DNA of 64,000 nucleotides from Anodontia alba (GCA_964016985.1 OZ024825.1:7067056-7131055), one strand, 5' to 3'; positions 11,200 through 42,561 are shown, numbered from the stretch's first letter. Notes: generated by a model not told the origin, from the letters alone. A program made the numbers and translations.

Positions 11200-11875
11200 C
11201 AAATATTACCACAATAATGCTATTGTCTTTGCATGAAATTGTTTTCCTTTGCACGGTTTCCGTAGGAAATGATCGTTTAAAACGCAGCTTTTAATTTTCG
11301 TGGTAGACGCCGTGCGAACTGTTTAGAAGGAAGATAAACTCAATTTGTTTTCCTTGATTTCTCGATAATGTAAATAATACGAAACTACTACTGACGGTCC
11401 ACAAATATGAAATCACAGGTCTAAAATCACAGGTCTAGACATACCGGACGAGGCAAAGTCCAAAATGCGGCTGTTTGCACTTTGCAGTTTTCACCCTATC
11501 TGGTGCTGAGGTGGGTGTTACAGCAGGATCTTGATTTATTTCATGAGTGGGAAATCCTATGAACCTTTGAGTTAAATCCCGGCACCTGTGCTGTCCTTTA
11601 TCTCCCAAGGTCTAGAACTCCGGTTCCCAGCCAGTACATTCTTCAGTTCAAATTCTTGAAGTGGTTGTCAGCCCTAAGCATCTGATGTCAGTGACAACCT
11701 TTCCTTCAATAACCATATCCAGAAAGTTGTACCTCAGCGAGTCGATCACTGGGATTTCTCAAGAGAAATATAAGGTCAAAAACCTGCATTCCGGAAAATG
11801 GCTTATAGACTTGATTCCGCCATTGTTTCAGTTACTTCCCTAGTTTGGAGTCCCTTCACCGATTGCAGCATTGAT
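11200..11875. other. no gene recognised
   Basis: Unique-looking sequence with a 60-codon open frame (11661-11843) that has no recognisable domain. Confidence 0.45.
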
Positions 11876-12156
11876 CATTACGAAAACAGGCCTATTCAAA
11901 TACACTGAAAATTTTACCACCGAAAAATGGCAATTTTTCAGATAAAAAAATTCTGATATTTTTCATATTTCTGCTCAAAACAAAGATTGTGGGTACTCGT
12001 TAGAACCGCCTCGACGAGGCGGTTCTAACGAATACCAACAATCTATGTTTTTGAGCGGAAATAATAGAAATAATGTATACCCCTGTAAATCCCAGTTTTA
12101 CAACATAAAAGTGGGGTTTAAGGGGGTCTAAATTATATAGGCATGTTTTCGTAATG
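11876..12156 (-). mobile_element. PalA5
   Basis: Complete copy with a full hairpin (tip GCCTCGACGAGGC). Confidence 0.9.
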
Positions 12157-12332
12157 ATACAATTGAATGATGACGGCACAGGTTGCCACAGTGTCCACTA
12201 AAAAATTAACATAACAGACATGATTCAAATTCTTGTGTGGTGGTCCCTTGCGCAGAGAATGTCTGATTACAACTTTGGCCTATTTTACAAGATTACTCAT
12301 GGCACGGATTAATAGTTATTGACATGCCACCT

Positions 12333-12617
12333 CATTACGAAAACATGCCTATTCAAATATACTGAAAATTTTACCACCAAAAACTGAAAAAAAAAATCAG
12401 ATAAAAAAAATTCTGATATTTTTTCATATTTCTGATCAAAACATAGATTGAGGGTACTCGTTAGAACCGCCTCGACGAGGCGGTTCTAACGAGTACCCAC
12501 AATCTATGTTTTTGAGCAGAAATAAGAGATGTAATGTATACCCCTGTAAACCCCAGTTTAACTATATAAAAGTGGGGTTCAAGGGGGTCAAAATTATATA
12601 GCCGTGTTTTCGTGATG
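12333..12617 (-). mobile_element. PalA6
   Basis: Complete copy in direct orientation to PalA5, 176 bp away. It has an extra A-run (AAAAAAAA) beside the right-end TCAG/CTGA block. Confidence 0.9.
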
Positions 12618-12899
12618 TTATGTTAAGCACCTAATGAGAATCCACCGAAATTCACACCTTTGAGTTTCACTTGATTATGCAGTTGTAGATTACTACAAGA
12701 CAAAATATTTAGACGTAAATGTCTAAGTACTGGCGCAATTTTGTTCATATTTACTTTGAGATATGGGACAAGGGTTTACTAAAGTTTAATACATTTTCAA
12801 TGTAACGGGTAAAAAACGAACAATAATGTGATTCTTGAATGTATGCTTTTATTAAGCTTTATGTAATTTCTTGATTGAAATGAAAATAAAATAGACATT

Positions 12900-13115
12900 A
12901 ATCTGTTTATAACACAGTTTGCTATAAGATGGTTTTATATATAGCATGGTTCAAAGATGGATTCGAAAAATGAATAGATTATATCAAAACTGATGGTTAA
13001 TGGTTATTTTTATAACATCTACATATTTTTGTTTGGATATAACAAGATTGTTTAAAGAATACAGCTTATACTTTGATTCCAAAATTTGTGTTATAAGCAG
13101 ATTGGAATGTATAAC
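12900..13115 (-). mobile_element. PalF2, Tigger-like MITE without hairpin
   Basis: Inverted relative of PalF1 (50558-50773): shared GTTATATCCAAACAAAAAT (on the - strand) and ends related to CACAACCTCTTTATAACAC. The long central hairpin present in PalF1 is not here; AATAGATTATAT survives alone. Confidence 0.55.
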
Positions 13116-13634
13116 ATTTTTGATAAAACCTATCGCCTGACAGGATAGTTCGCCTGAAGCTGACCTTTGACTTAATTGCGCCTATGACATTTTTCAAGTT
13201 CATCACAAATAACAGGTGCCGCAGTTATATTATCCTGTGATTTTTTCAACACTTTGCTATAGCAGATAACTAGATCAGGGGGTCCTGGACTAATATTTGC
13301 TGATTTGACAACGGAATACTTTCATTTTAATGCAAGTAAAGATACTCTTACAACAGGTTCATTTCAGAGTCAAAGAATGTCTGCATTGCGGTTTTTTTTT
13401 TTATCATTTATATAGCGATTTCAGTGCTTAATACAGTTAGACCTTGATCAGAAGATTCAATTTGCGGCGTCTAATCTAGGCCTATACTGTTTGCCACTGC
13501 CTCGTTTATGGAAAGCTAGGCATAAATGGGTAAATAGTATACCAGAAAGAGGCCATCTTTGGATAATAAAACATTGTATTCTCTTCTGTTTGTTATCAGA
13601 TGCACGACTACTATGTCAGCAGTCTTGGTATTTG
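13116..13634. other. no gene recognised
   Basis: AT-rich sequence without recognised repeats or coding signal. Confidence 0.4.
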
Positions 13635-13705
13635 CTCCCGCTATCCGTATTTGATGTGTGATTTGCATAACTCCTATATATGCGACTCGCCAGGGCCATC
13701 CGCAA
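13635..13705 (-). repeat. RepO copy 2
   Basis: Inverted match to 9811-9885 (GATGTGTGATTTGCATAACT then CGACTCGCCAGGG). Confidence 0.65.
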
Positions 13706-14108
13706 TAACTGTTCATTCTCAAAATATAACCAATAATCACCCAATTTAAAGTACCATTTAACGGATACAGAAATTAGCAAAAGACTAGTCCAGATTCTGT
13801 TTCCAAGAACATCATTTGGAGTTATCGCTCACCTACCATGGAAAATGTTTTAAAGAGCATAATTGACCTCACTACAGCTGGCTGGTGATAAGTGCCGTGC
13901 GGCGGTTGTAAAATGTCGCCGTACTTCATCGGGCGGTGGGAGGGGATTTCTGATACCTCTGAGCCCATTTCAAATGTACGGATAGAGATCTTCTCGACTA
14001 GGCTAGAATGTGTGTGCAGTCAGCGTCACACAACATAATACTGCACATGAGTAGGTTCTGTGCGGATAGATTCCTCGGAAGCTAGGAGCACAGCAAAAAA
14101 ACCAAAAC

Positions 14109-14392
14109 CATTACGAAAACCCGCCTATTCAAATGTATAGAAAATTTCACCTCCAAAAACTGAACATTTTCAGATTAGAAACTGACATTTTTCATTTTTG
14201 CTCAAAACATAGATTATGGGTACTCGTTAGAACCGCCTCGCCAAGGCCGAGGCGGTTCTAACGAGTACCCACACCCACAATCTATGTTTTGAGCAAAAAT
14301 AAGAAAAATAATTTATACCCCTGTAAAACCCAGTTTTAGTATATAAAAGTGGGGTTTAAGGAGGGCAACATTATACAGGTTTATTCGTCATG
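14109..14392 (-). mobile_element. PalA7, next to transporter exon 1
   Basis: Complete element with a longer hairpin: the right arm has an extra repeated ACCCAC. It ends 61 bp before the first transporter exon, so it lies in the promoter, 5' leader or first intron. Confidence 0.9.
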
Positions 14393-14482
14393 TAGCGGTT
14401 TTAGATGGTTTTTATGTTCTGATGGTATTGATATGAACTTTCTATATTTCTAGATGTTGTACATGTAGCCACGGTTGACTCT

Positions 14483-34364
<19,882 letters not shown>

Positions 34365-34439
34365 TGGGATGCTCTTGGTACACTGACCGCCCATTTTGTA
34401 TAAGGGATACAAAATTGGTGAATTCCTGTCTGTTTGTTT

Positions 34440-34590
34440 GTACCACAAGGCTCTTCTGAAAAGGGATCTCCTATAAAAGAGATAAAGTTACTTCCCCCCC
34501 ACCTCCCCCCCCCCCTCCCCCCGTGGGAGCAAATTCCTTACTTTCTTCGTTTTTTAGTGCACAACTCTTTTCGAAAGGGAGGTAAAATGA
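34440..34590. repeat. PalV copy 3 with a C-rich tract
   Basis: GGCTCTTCTGAAAAGGGATC... against AACTCTTTTCGAAAGGGAGG. The centre holds a run of mostly C (34494-34521) and GTGGGAGCAAATTCC. Starts about 75 bp after the transporter stop, so it probably lies in the 3' untranslated region. Confidence 0.55.
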
Positions 34591-34855
34591 TTTAGACATA
34601 CTTAAATAGCATCGTGAAACCATAACAAAAGATTGATATTTATGTGAATTGCGAAGAATGTGATCACACTGCGTTCATAAGGAGTAATCTGATCAAGGCG
34701 TTCGCTGTTTTAGCACTGAAGTGGCAGATGCTGTTGAATACATTTGGTAAAAAGGGAACCGTTCTTAATCGGTTTGGCAGAATATCTAGCTGCTCACTCC
34801 ATCGAGTATTATGGGATAGCGCTGAGTGTATTATGAAGACGACAAAATATGGTTA

Positions 34856-35072
34856 TTGTATTTACCGTATGTTTTCGGACAGACAGGCTAGAGCAAACAG
34901 TGTGGACCCAGATGAGACGCCGCAGAACGCGGCGTCTCATCAGGGTCTATACTGTTTGCCACTCATCCAGTAATATTTGGACACAACATCGGGTAGTAAA
35001 TTGTACTTGTTTAATTTTTAGAACAAGCATGGTAAGGAGTTGAAGTGCCTGAATACTTAGGGTAAATATGGT
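34856..35072 (+). mobile_element. PalB2, complete element
   Basis: Terminal repeats TTTACCGTATGTTTTCGGAC and inverse CTGAATACTTAGGGTAAATA. The central hairpin 34892-34960 pairs GCAAACAGTGTGGACCCAGA and GACGCCGC with their inverses, loop AGAAC. The right part has AACAAGCATGGTAAGGAG. Confidence 0.75.
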
Positions 35073-35115
35073 AACTATTGCAAATCAACAACTAAAAGCC
35101 TTTAGATTGTGGATT

Positions 35116-35382
35116 TAAAGGCTCCATATTCCTCAAAAATAGACATCGTTTTATCCAAGAAAGGTTTGAAAACATGATATAAGGTATTCATTCAATCATA
35201 AAATGTGACACTTAACAGCCTGTAAAATTTGTTAGTCTCTTTCTTGAAGAGACTAACTGAAATTTTACAGGCTGTCAGATGCCACATTTTACGGTTGTAT
35301 TTACTATTTGTATACTATATATCAATTTATTAAACCTTTCTTGGATTAAAAAAAATTATTTTTGAAGAATTTGGAGCCTTTA
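35116..35382. mobile_element. PalR1: hairpin-core element
   Basis: Ends TAAAGGCTCCATATTCCTCA and inverse TGAAGAATTTGGAGCCTTTA. The centre pairs ACAGCCTGTAAAATTTGTTA with its inverse around CTCTTTCTTGAAGAG. Only copy seen in the window. Confidence 0.75.
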
Positions 35383-35427
35383 CGTAGTATTGATGGCCGA
35401 AGTTGTAACTTAGCGGCAAGTGTTGCT

Positions 35428-35675
35428 GTTGACTGGCTCCAGTCTCCAGTGACTACATATTATTCTTATAATCCTATTTGATACTTCACTAAAATAAAAC
35501 CAAAATAATATTGTGAATATAAAGACTGGTCACTAACAAAATAATATCATGACTATAAAAGCCGGTAACTAGTGAGCAGCCCTTATAGTCATGATATTAT
35601 TTTGGTTTAACGTTTGTGGATTATCAAACAGGATTATAAGAATAAATATTTAATCCCTGGAGACTGGAGTCAGTT
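35428..35675. mobile_element. PalQ1
   Basis: GACTGGCTCCAGTCTCCAGT at the left is inverted at the right (GGAGACTGGAGTCAGTT). Inside, AATAATATCATGACTATAA and its inverse form a hairpin. Other copies are 47040-47320 and 51787-52000. Confidence 0.75.
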
Positions 35676-35747
35676 TAGTGTTATGGTTGAACATGAACAA
35701 AGAACAATGATGCTGACACTTTCACTTTGTCCTATACCGTATTTATG

Positions 35748-35946
35748 CTAAGTATTCGGACATCTCAGCACCTTACCATACTTGTTTTAAAATTCGAACA
35801 AGTACAATTTACTAGCAGATGTTGTGTCAAAATAAATTGCTGGATGAGTGGCAAACAGTGTAGACCCGGATGAGACGCCGCGTAAAGCGGCGTCTCATCT
35901 CGGTCTTCACTGTCTGCTCAGGCCTGTCTGTTGGAATACATACGGT
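35748..35946 (-). mobile_element. PalB1, complete element
   Basis: Inverted copy of 34856-35072: ACCGTATTTATGCTAAGTAT then TCGGACATC at one end, ATTCCAACAGACAG inverse at the other. Hairpin 35851-35918, loop GTAAA. Confidence 0.75.
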
Positions 35947-36094
35947 TAATATGGTACGATGAACGTCCTATGTTCTAGTTTTTTTTGTTTTTTTTTTTTT
36001 TTTTTGTTGCTTTTTTTCTAATTCTCACAATATACAGTATGTGTCACGGGGCACAACATATTTGGTGTTTTGTAGTCAACTATTAGCATTTTTT

Positions 36095-36315
36095 AACCCA
36101 TTGTAGACTGAATGAACTTCCCACACAATATTGGAATAATCCAATTTCTATTTTAGGTATGTCAGGTCATGTGATTTAGATATTCCGAGGGAAAATGGTT
36201 GACCTATTTGCAAACAGTGGAGACCTTGATCAGACGCCACATGTTGCGGCGTCTGATCTGGGTCTCCACTGTTTGCCAAATACCCTTTTCGGGGTCTCCA
36301 GACTACAATAGGTTA
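36095..36315 (-). mobile_element. PalY2, complete
   Basis: TTAACCCATTGTAGACTGAA at the left and CTCCAGACTACAATAGGTTA at the right are inverted ends. Hairpin 36210-36279 (GCAAACAGTGGAGACCTTGA and inverse). Confidence 0.75.
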
Positions 36316-36890
36316 AACGAAACCCCGTTTGCACGTGATTATCTATAAACGCCCCAGTGCAAACTGTGAACAAAGTTGTCAGCCTCTATAGACTCAATGT
36401 TGCGTAATTGAATCCTATTTCTAAAGTATTAGATGCCTGTAAAACTGTGCGTGTACAAAAGGCACCTTTGCCGGTTAATTTCAAAGCATTATCCATGTTA
36501 AAGAAATTGTTCGAAAGTTCAATAAGTTGTCTACAGTGACTGAAAATGTTATCCGCATCTTGCGCAAAAGAACATTCAGTATGAAATCAAGACACATAAA
36601 TCTATTATTAAGTAATTGTCTATCAAACACCGAATAAGTAAAAGTAGCACCGTGTGGTCTTAGTGCAATATCATATTTTAATCGTTGTTTAGGTTTCTTT
36701 GTATTGTATATGGTACATCTGATTAAATGCGTTTTATAAGTTTTAATTTATATAACTATATTTGATGCTCAACGCGCGATAACGACCTTTATGCGGTATA
36801 ATCAAGGCTTGTGTTTCCCGCCAACACAATGGATATTGCAGAATACATCATCGAACATAGAAGACCCTGATTCCTATAGAACGGCTTAAT
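36316..36890. other. no gene recognised
   Basis: AT-rich sequence without recognised repeats or coding signal. Confidence 0.4.
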
Positions 36891-36893
36891 TAA

Positions 36894-36956
<63 letters not shown>
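36894..36956. repeat. (CT)n microsatellite
   Basis: About 31 CT units with one interruption (TTCT at 36909). Confidence 0.95.
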
Positions 36957-36962
<6 letters not shown>

Positions 36963-37274
36963 TAGTAATTCCAGTTATAAATGCAAACAATGTAGACCCT
37001 GGTCAGATGCCGCGTCCTGTGTGTTCATTGTTTGCCAATGTCCATTGTATGGGACTCTAGGCATAAATGGGTTAACTGGGTCATGCAGAATACATGTAAA
37101 CGACGGCGAACAACAAAGGGTTTAACCAAACTGCGAGTATACGCAAGGTGTTCTTGGACTTGGCTGGCCGCGTGTACTTGTTTTAAGTGTCGAATCTGAA
37201 TAAACATACAGTTATATTCTGCTTTTAAGGCCACTCGAAAATAAGACCATTCCACTATGAAGACCAATTTTTGC

Positions 37275-37570
37275 CAGTCTTTAAAGGGGCTTTCTTGTTA
37301 TTCTACATAACTGCAGATAACAGGGGTATCTGCATAATATTTTTCTTATTTCCTGACAAAAAATGTTGTGGTACTAATTAGAAGCGCCTCGGAGAGGCGC
37401 TTCTAATTAGTACCACAACATTTCTTGGATAGGCGCTTCTAATTAGTACAACAACATTTCTTGGATAGGCGCTTCTAATTAGTACCACAACATTTTATTT
37501 TGTTGAGAAATAAGACGAATATCAATACTATTATTTGATAAACGCACATTATCTAGAGCTATGTTCTACA
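37275..37570. mobile_element. PalD2 with an expanded core
   Basis: The hairpin arm is present once on the left and three times on the right. The unit GGCGCTTCTAATTAGTACCA plus CAACATTTCTTGGATA repeats at about 37396, 37432 and 37468. Right flank AATATCAATACTATTATTTG matches PalD1. Confidence 0.8.
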
Positions 37571-37646
37571 TTCAATATTAAGACCACCCCGCTAATAAGA
37601 GCACTCTCAGACAGTACCAAAGGTGGTATTTTACATAGAGATTATT

Positions 37647-37771
37647 ATATGGCAAATTTCATATCATACCCCATATCAACCCGAGACATACAGATCAGCC
37701 CGATGGCCGAAGGCCCGAGGGCTGATATGGATCGAGGGTTGATATGGGGTATGATATGAAAATTGCCATAT
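37647..37771. mobile_element. PalS1: nested palindrome
   Basis: Outer arms ATATGGCAAATTTCATATCA... to ATATCAACCC pair with their inverse up to 37771. Inside, ATCAGCCC ... GGGCTGAT is a second stem around GATGGCCGAAGGCCCG. Confidence 0.75.
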
Positions 37772-38320
37772 CATCATTTATTTATCATACATTTTTCTTT
37801 CTGACAAGTTTGCCTATTTGATATCGTATGCGGAGTTAATGGCAAGACCACCGAGTGCTCCGAATGTGGTGATATGCGTTTTTTGCTCGGACAAAAAAGC
37901 CTTGTCACCCACGTGACCTGGTGATATGGGTTTTTGCCCGTGCAAAATAAGCCGTATCACCCACGTGACCCATTATCACACCTTTTGCGCTCCACAAGCG
38001 TGATATGCCATGTTAGTATCACATATGCAAAATGAATATATTTTCTAGTAAATGTATGATAAGGAATTTTACTGTTCATGTGTATATAAATGAACCGGCA
38101 AGAACAGGTCGATCAATCCCAAATGAACCGCAATACTATTGATGGGTCGTAAAGATATCATTGCAAGAAACACATTACAGTATAGCCTTATCTGATGGAA
38201 GTATTTGATTTGTTAATGAGGTATTGTTCTTATGTCCTGAGAGTTAATGAATAAAGGTAGATATATATGCTATCAGAGTGAAAAGCTACCTGGCAAATGA
38301 GAAAATATATCCATCACTAT
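37772..38320. other. GTGATATGGGTTTTT-rich stretch, no gene
   Basis: GGTGATATGCGTTTTTTGCT (37867) and GGTGATATGGGTTTTTGCCC (37920), each followed by TCACCCACGTGACC, form a two-unit repeat of about 53 bp. No coding signal. Confidence 0.5.
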
Positions 38321-38321
38321 T

Positions 38322-38720
38322 TACCCTAAGTATTCGGACAGAACTGCCTGAGAAAACAATGTAGACCCAATCAGACGCGGCGTACGATTATGTCCAGCAA
38401 TTTTAAATACACCGATTTTAAATTAACCTGTTCAAATTTATAAACAGCTATGGTAAGGAAAACCCTTAAAATGCCAAGAAAAAAGCCTGCATCTGAAAAT
38501 GTCGTCTGTTTATGTCGTCTGTTGAATATTCTTGCAAACTTTTCAAACCTACTTTTGCATACAGGCAAACAGTGTGGACCCTGATCAGACAGCTCCTAAA
38601 GCAGCAGTCTGATCTGGGTCCACACTGTTTGCAAAAATGACTTTTAAAATTACAAGCAGATGACAAAGCAGACGACAATTGTTGTGACTGGCAGTTTAAG
38701 GGTTAAAATGTTCAAATATT
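38322..38720. mobile_element. PalB3 fragment with adjoining intact PalB hairpin
   Basis: 38322-38470 has ACCCTAAGTATTCGGACAGA and a half hairpin (GTAGACCCAATCAGACG) then CAGCTATGGTAAGGAA. 38564-38632 is a full hairpin (GGCAAACAGTGTGGACCCTG and inverse). Confidence 0.65.
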
Positions 38721-39412
38721 ATGGGTAAAATGGTATGCTTACACTGAAATTATATATTATATACTAATATCAGGCTTACAGCAGCCTTGACATTCGTACA
38801 ATGACTTCGCTTATTGCTGAAGGAAACGGTAAAAATAGTGCACACCGTATTTACTCTAAGTATTGGGTACTTTACCGTACTTATCCTAAAGTTTGAACTA
38901 GTCTATGTTACTATATTGAACCTACAATGTACCACTGGGCGCATTTTGGACCAGGATTTTGGATTCCTAAGGATACAAAGTTTCTTCATGCGGACAATGA
39001 AGACTGAACAGACTGCGTGGCTACGCAGGTTGATTTGAGTCTTCGCTGGGTGCACGTGTCAGCAGGTACGTTTTCTCATGTGTCGGCTCATATTGTTTGA
39101 TACCTGTTCTACCTAATTATCATATCTTCCCTCGCCAGATACCTGTAGGAAGTTTCATCACAATGAGAATGCAAGATCACTCTGCTGTTATACGGGGGTG
39201 TCTTGTTACTACTGCCTTGAATAAGTTACCGTTTATACCTGCTTGGCTGGGATTTTACATAACTAATGTTCACTGATAGCTGCAGGATAAATTCAGTACC
39301 ATTATTGCATAAGATGTTTTGTGTCTGGCAATTTCGCAGACTTACCTGTCTTACCTGTCATAAAATGAAGCCGACAAAATAAAGAAAAAAATGACTCGAG
39401 CTACTTCTTCGC

Positions 39413-39419
39413 GCATATA

Positions 39420-39468
<49 letters not shown>
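39413..39468. repeat. (TA)n microsatellite
   Basis: About 27 TA units with one break at 39426. Confidence 0.95.
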
Positions 39469-39469
<1 letters not shown>

Positions 39470-39715
39470 TTCCCTCAAGATACTTCCTAGGCGAATAGAT
39501 ATTTTAATATACACTTGGTTTCTAGAAACTATTGTAAACCATGCTTCTTGCAAGGAATGATGTGTCTGTGCTAGTTGTTGTTCTATCTGTCGTCGCTCCG
39601 GACGATGGCGAAGGTTTTACAGTTCATTTTGGTGTCATAATTCTAGAAGTTGCCAGTGTAACATGTCACAAGTCATTAACTCCCACGGGACCAGTCATCG
39701 CTGGGGTCCGGTCTC

Positions 39716-40231
39716 CATCACGAAATCATACCTATATAATTTTGACCCCCTTAAACACCACTTTTATATTGTAAAATTAGGGTTTACAGAGGTATACATT
39801 ATTTTTCCTATTTCTGCTCAAAAACATAGATTGTTGTACTCGTTAGAACCGCCTCGGCGAGGCGGTCCTAACGAGTACCCACAATCTATGTTTTGATCAG
39901 AAATACGAAAACTATCAGAATTTTTATCTGAAAACTTTCTGTTTTTGGTGGTGATTTTTGATTTTGGGTTTTACGGCCCTTTCAAGAATATTTCACTTAT
40001 GTCGAGCCGATCGTTCATCCAAGGTGGGCGAAAACCGGAGAACCCGGGGAAAAACACCTGACCATCCGTAAGCAAAACTTGGATTACCCACTTATGACCC
40101 GAGCGAGGCTCGAACAACAGCGGTGAGAAACCTAATGGATTATGAGTCAACTCTCCTATCCACTAGGCTACAGGGGCCCGCTTTTGGTGGTGAAATTCAC
40201 AACATAATTGATTAGGCGTGTTTTCGTAATG
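39716..40231 (+). mobile_element. PalA13, split by SINE 2
   Basis: PalA sequence runs to 39954 and resumes at 40182 (TTTTGGTGGTGAAATTC), ending GGCGTGTTTTCGTAATG. Hairpin tip GCCTCGGCGAGGC. Confidence 0.92.
39955..40181 (-). mobile_element. tRNA-derived SINE 2, with target duplication
   Basis: On the - strand: A box TAGCCTAGTGGA (40159-40170), B box GTTCGAGCCTC (40105-40115), and a tail containing GGGCCGTAAAACCC. TTTTGGTGGTGA, 12 bases of PalA13, is present on both sides (39943-39954 and 40182-40193). The head differs from SINE 1 but the GGGCCGTAAAACC tail is shared. Confidence 0.88.
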
Positions 40232-40239
40232 AATCTGAT

Positions 40240-40563
40240 TTGGATAGATTGTTTACAATCGAGCTGTAGGTAGTAGTTGTCAAGGTAACGGTTATTTATA
40301 GCCGCTGTGACGTCAGTGCTGTTAATAGAGGGTTTTCTGTAAAACCTGGACTGGAACATTTGGTACATTGACATACAATACATACCCAGATCAGACGGCA
40401 CTGAACGCGGCGTCTGATCAGGGTCCGCACTGTTTGTTTAAATTACAGCAAGTTAAGGGTTAAATGAAGCAGCCATAAGTCCTCGTTCAGAACCATTTCC
40501 CCAACCATTTTCCCAACTTACACTCAGGACAATCGACACACCAGTGCTGTCAGTGCTTTGATT
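40240..40563 (+). mobile_element. PalK1
   Basis: Contains GGTAACGGTTATTTATAGCC, GTAAAACCTGGACTG, a PalB-type hairpin at about 40386-40436, then CAGTGCTGTCAGTGCTTTGA. Better copies at 50221-50532 and 54375-54670. Confidence 0.75.
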
Positions 40564-41023
40564 ACAATTTATCAATAATTACCAGTAGAGAGATAAATGT
40601 TAGAATGCTCGACAATACAACAGGAAAATGATTTACACAAAACGAACGCTTCATGTGATTAAAGTAATAATTAAGCGAGTATAAGCGGTATGCTTATTTG
40701 GAGAGAAGCTGTGGAGAGCTTTCTGGCATCTTCTTAGCAACTGAAAGTAAGAATATGTTTCAAGGACATGTACTTTCAAAATATCAATAAACGGAGGTTA
40801 TAAAAAGGTAACGTATAATTTTTAATATATGCACGTCATGTTTAATTATTTCAATCTATTTTTCTGCTGATCTGTTTATTCTGCGATAATATTTAACACA
40901 TTTTTGCTTGTTGATTACAAGTAAAAAAAAAAGTCGTATCAACGTCGATGCTACGTCAAGACGTTTCATCGACGTTAATATGGTGTTGTATTAACTTTAT
41001 CTACTTAATGGTTTAGTCCTATT

Positions 41024-41025
<2 letters not shown>
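40564..41025. other. no gene; contains PalH3
   Basis: AT-rich. PalH3 lies at 40930-40996 (CGTATCAACGTCGATGCTAC and loose inverse). Confidence 0.5.
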
Positions 41026-41092
<67 letters not shown>

Positions 41093-41100
41093 TGTGTGTG
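41026..41100. repeat. (GA)n microsatellite
   Basis: About 32 GA units followed by GGTGTGTGTGTG. Confidence 0.95.
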
Positions 41101-41320
41101 TGAAAGACAAAGAGAGAAAGTAAAAGAGAAATGGGTTTAATATTTCTGTTGCCTTTAACTTAACTTTGTTGGCGCTCTTTAGACTACGACGACAATGGTT
41201 GCAGAACAGACAAACGTGCTTGTCATTTCAATTTTTAGACCATCTGAATGAAATATGCAAAGTTTGTTTTGTGGTAAACCCAGCTGGCACGCAACGTTGC
41301 AACAACGTCGCAACAAAGTC

Positions 41321-41596
41321 CATTACGAAAACGCCTATTCAAATATACGGAAAATTTTACCACCAAAAAAAAAAAAAAAAAATGGAAATTTTCAGATAAA
41401 AATTTCTGATATTTTTCATATTTCTGCTCAAAACATAGATTGTGAGTACTCGTTAGAACCGCCTCTGCGAGTACCCACGATCTATGTTTTTGAGCAAAAA
41501 TAAGAAAAATAATGTATACCCCTGTAAACCCCAGTTTTACTGTATAACAGTGGGGTTTCAGGGGGGTCAAAATTATACAGGTATGTTTTCGTGATG
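41321..41596 (-). mobile_element. PalA14, hairpin shortened
   Basis: The hairpin tip is deleted (GAACCGCCTCTGCGAGTACC). A run of 17 A replaces part of the left region. It begins directly after a PalH-like piece (CGCAACGTTGCAACAACGTC at 41290). Confidence 0.9.
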
Positions 41597-41974
41597 CGAT
41601 GTAATAATACCACGTTGTTTAGCGTTGTGTACCTACTGTGAAGTAATGTCTGAAAATACGTCAAAATACTGTATGTCTGCCTAGGAAAAGTTTGGACAAA
41701 GGGCATGTGCATGTTTCACGATGTGGAATATGAGAAAGTGGCCCTTATGGCAGATTAGCCTGATGCTTCTGCGCAGTCAACGGATTTGAGCCGTCTATGT
41801 TAGTTGATATATTTCCGTGACAGTATCAGTCGATCCCATCATTCCAATGATTGGACAAAGAAACTCGGATCGGACACCGCGAATGCGCAGACTGGTCTGG
41901 GACTGTGTGAAACGGGCCATTTTCTCAAGTTGTGTCTAACATGTGCTAGAGCTAAGTCCATAGCTGCAGATAAG

Positions 41975-42460
41975 AGATTATTCATGTATATATTATTTGC
42001 TTATTTCTCCACGAAAACGTTCGTTGTGGGTACTGATTAGGAGAGCCTGGCCGAGGCGCTTCTGATGAGTACCCACGACATATACAGTCGAAACTCGTTA
42101 TCTCGAAGTCTAAGGGACTAATATACTTCGAGATATCCGTACCTCGACATATCAGATTTGCAGATTTGAGGAAAAAATAAATAAAACAACCACAAATATA
42201 TGTAATTTGACTCCTGAAATTAGAAATATATTGCAGATATTGTGGAAAAGAAGAGAAATTTCTGCTCTTTTCCACAATAATTTATTACCTGTTGTTAGAT
42301 TTCATGCTTAAACAGGGACCAGATTTTCACTTCGAGGTAAGCGGTTATTCGAGATCAGCAAATTCGAGATAACGAGAGTCGACTGTAGTTTGATGGAGAA
42401 AAATAAGAAACATATCAAACACTTTTCAGTTGGAAATGACGCCTTATCTAGCGCTATTAA
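41975..42460. mobile_element. PalD3, split by PalE2
   Basis: Left part 41975-42084 (TATTTCTCCACGAAAACGTT ... GTACCCACGACATATA), right part 42386-42460 (GTTTGATGGAGAAAAATAAG ... TATCTAGCGCTA). Confidence 0.85.
42085..42385 (+). mobile_element. PalE2: Tigger/pogo-type MITE, full length
   Basis: CAGTCGAAACTCGTTATCTC ... CGAGATAACGAGAGTCGACTG, 301 bp, with TA at 42083-42084 and 42386-42387. The centre pairs AGAAGAGAAATTTCT loosely. Confidence 0.9.
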
Positions 42461-42561
42461 CCCTGGTCATGCCGAATAAACTAAGACGCCACGCCCACTT
42501 CTAATTTCCAGCCAATCAGATTAGTTGATCCTGTTTTTTGATAGAGATTCACATATTTAAT

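Noticed and set aside
11661..11843. Possible exon near 11.7 kb
   Set aside because: No donor/acceptor pair in frame and no recognisable domain.
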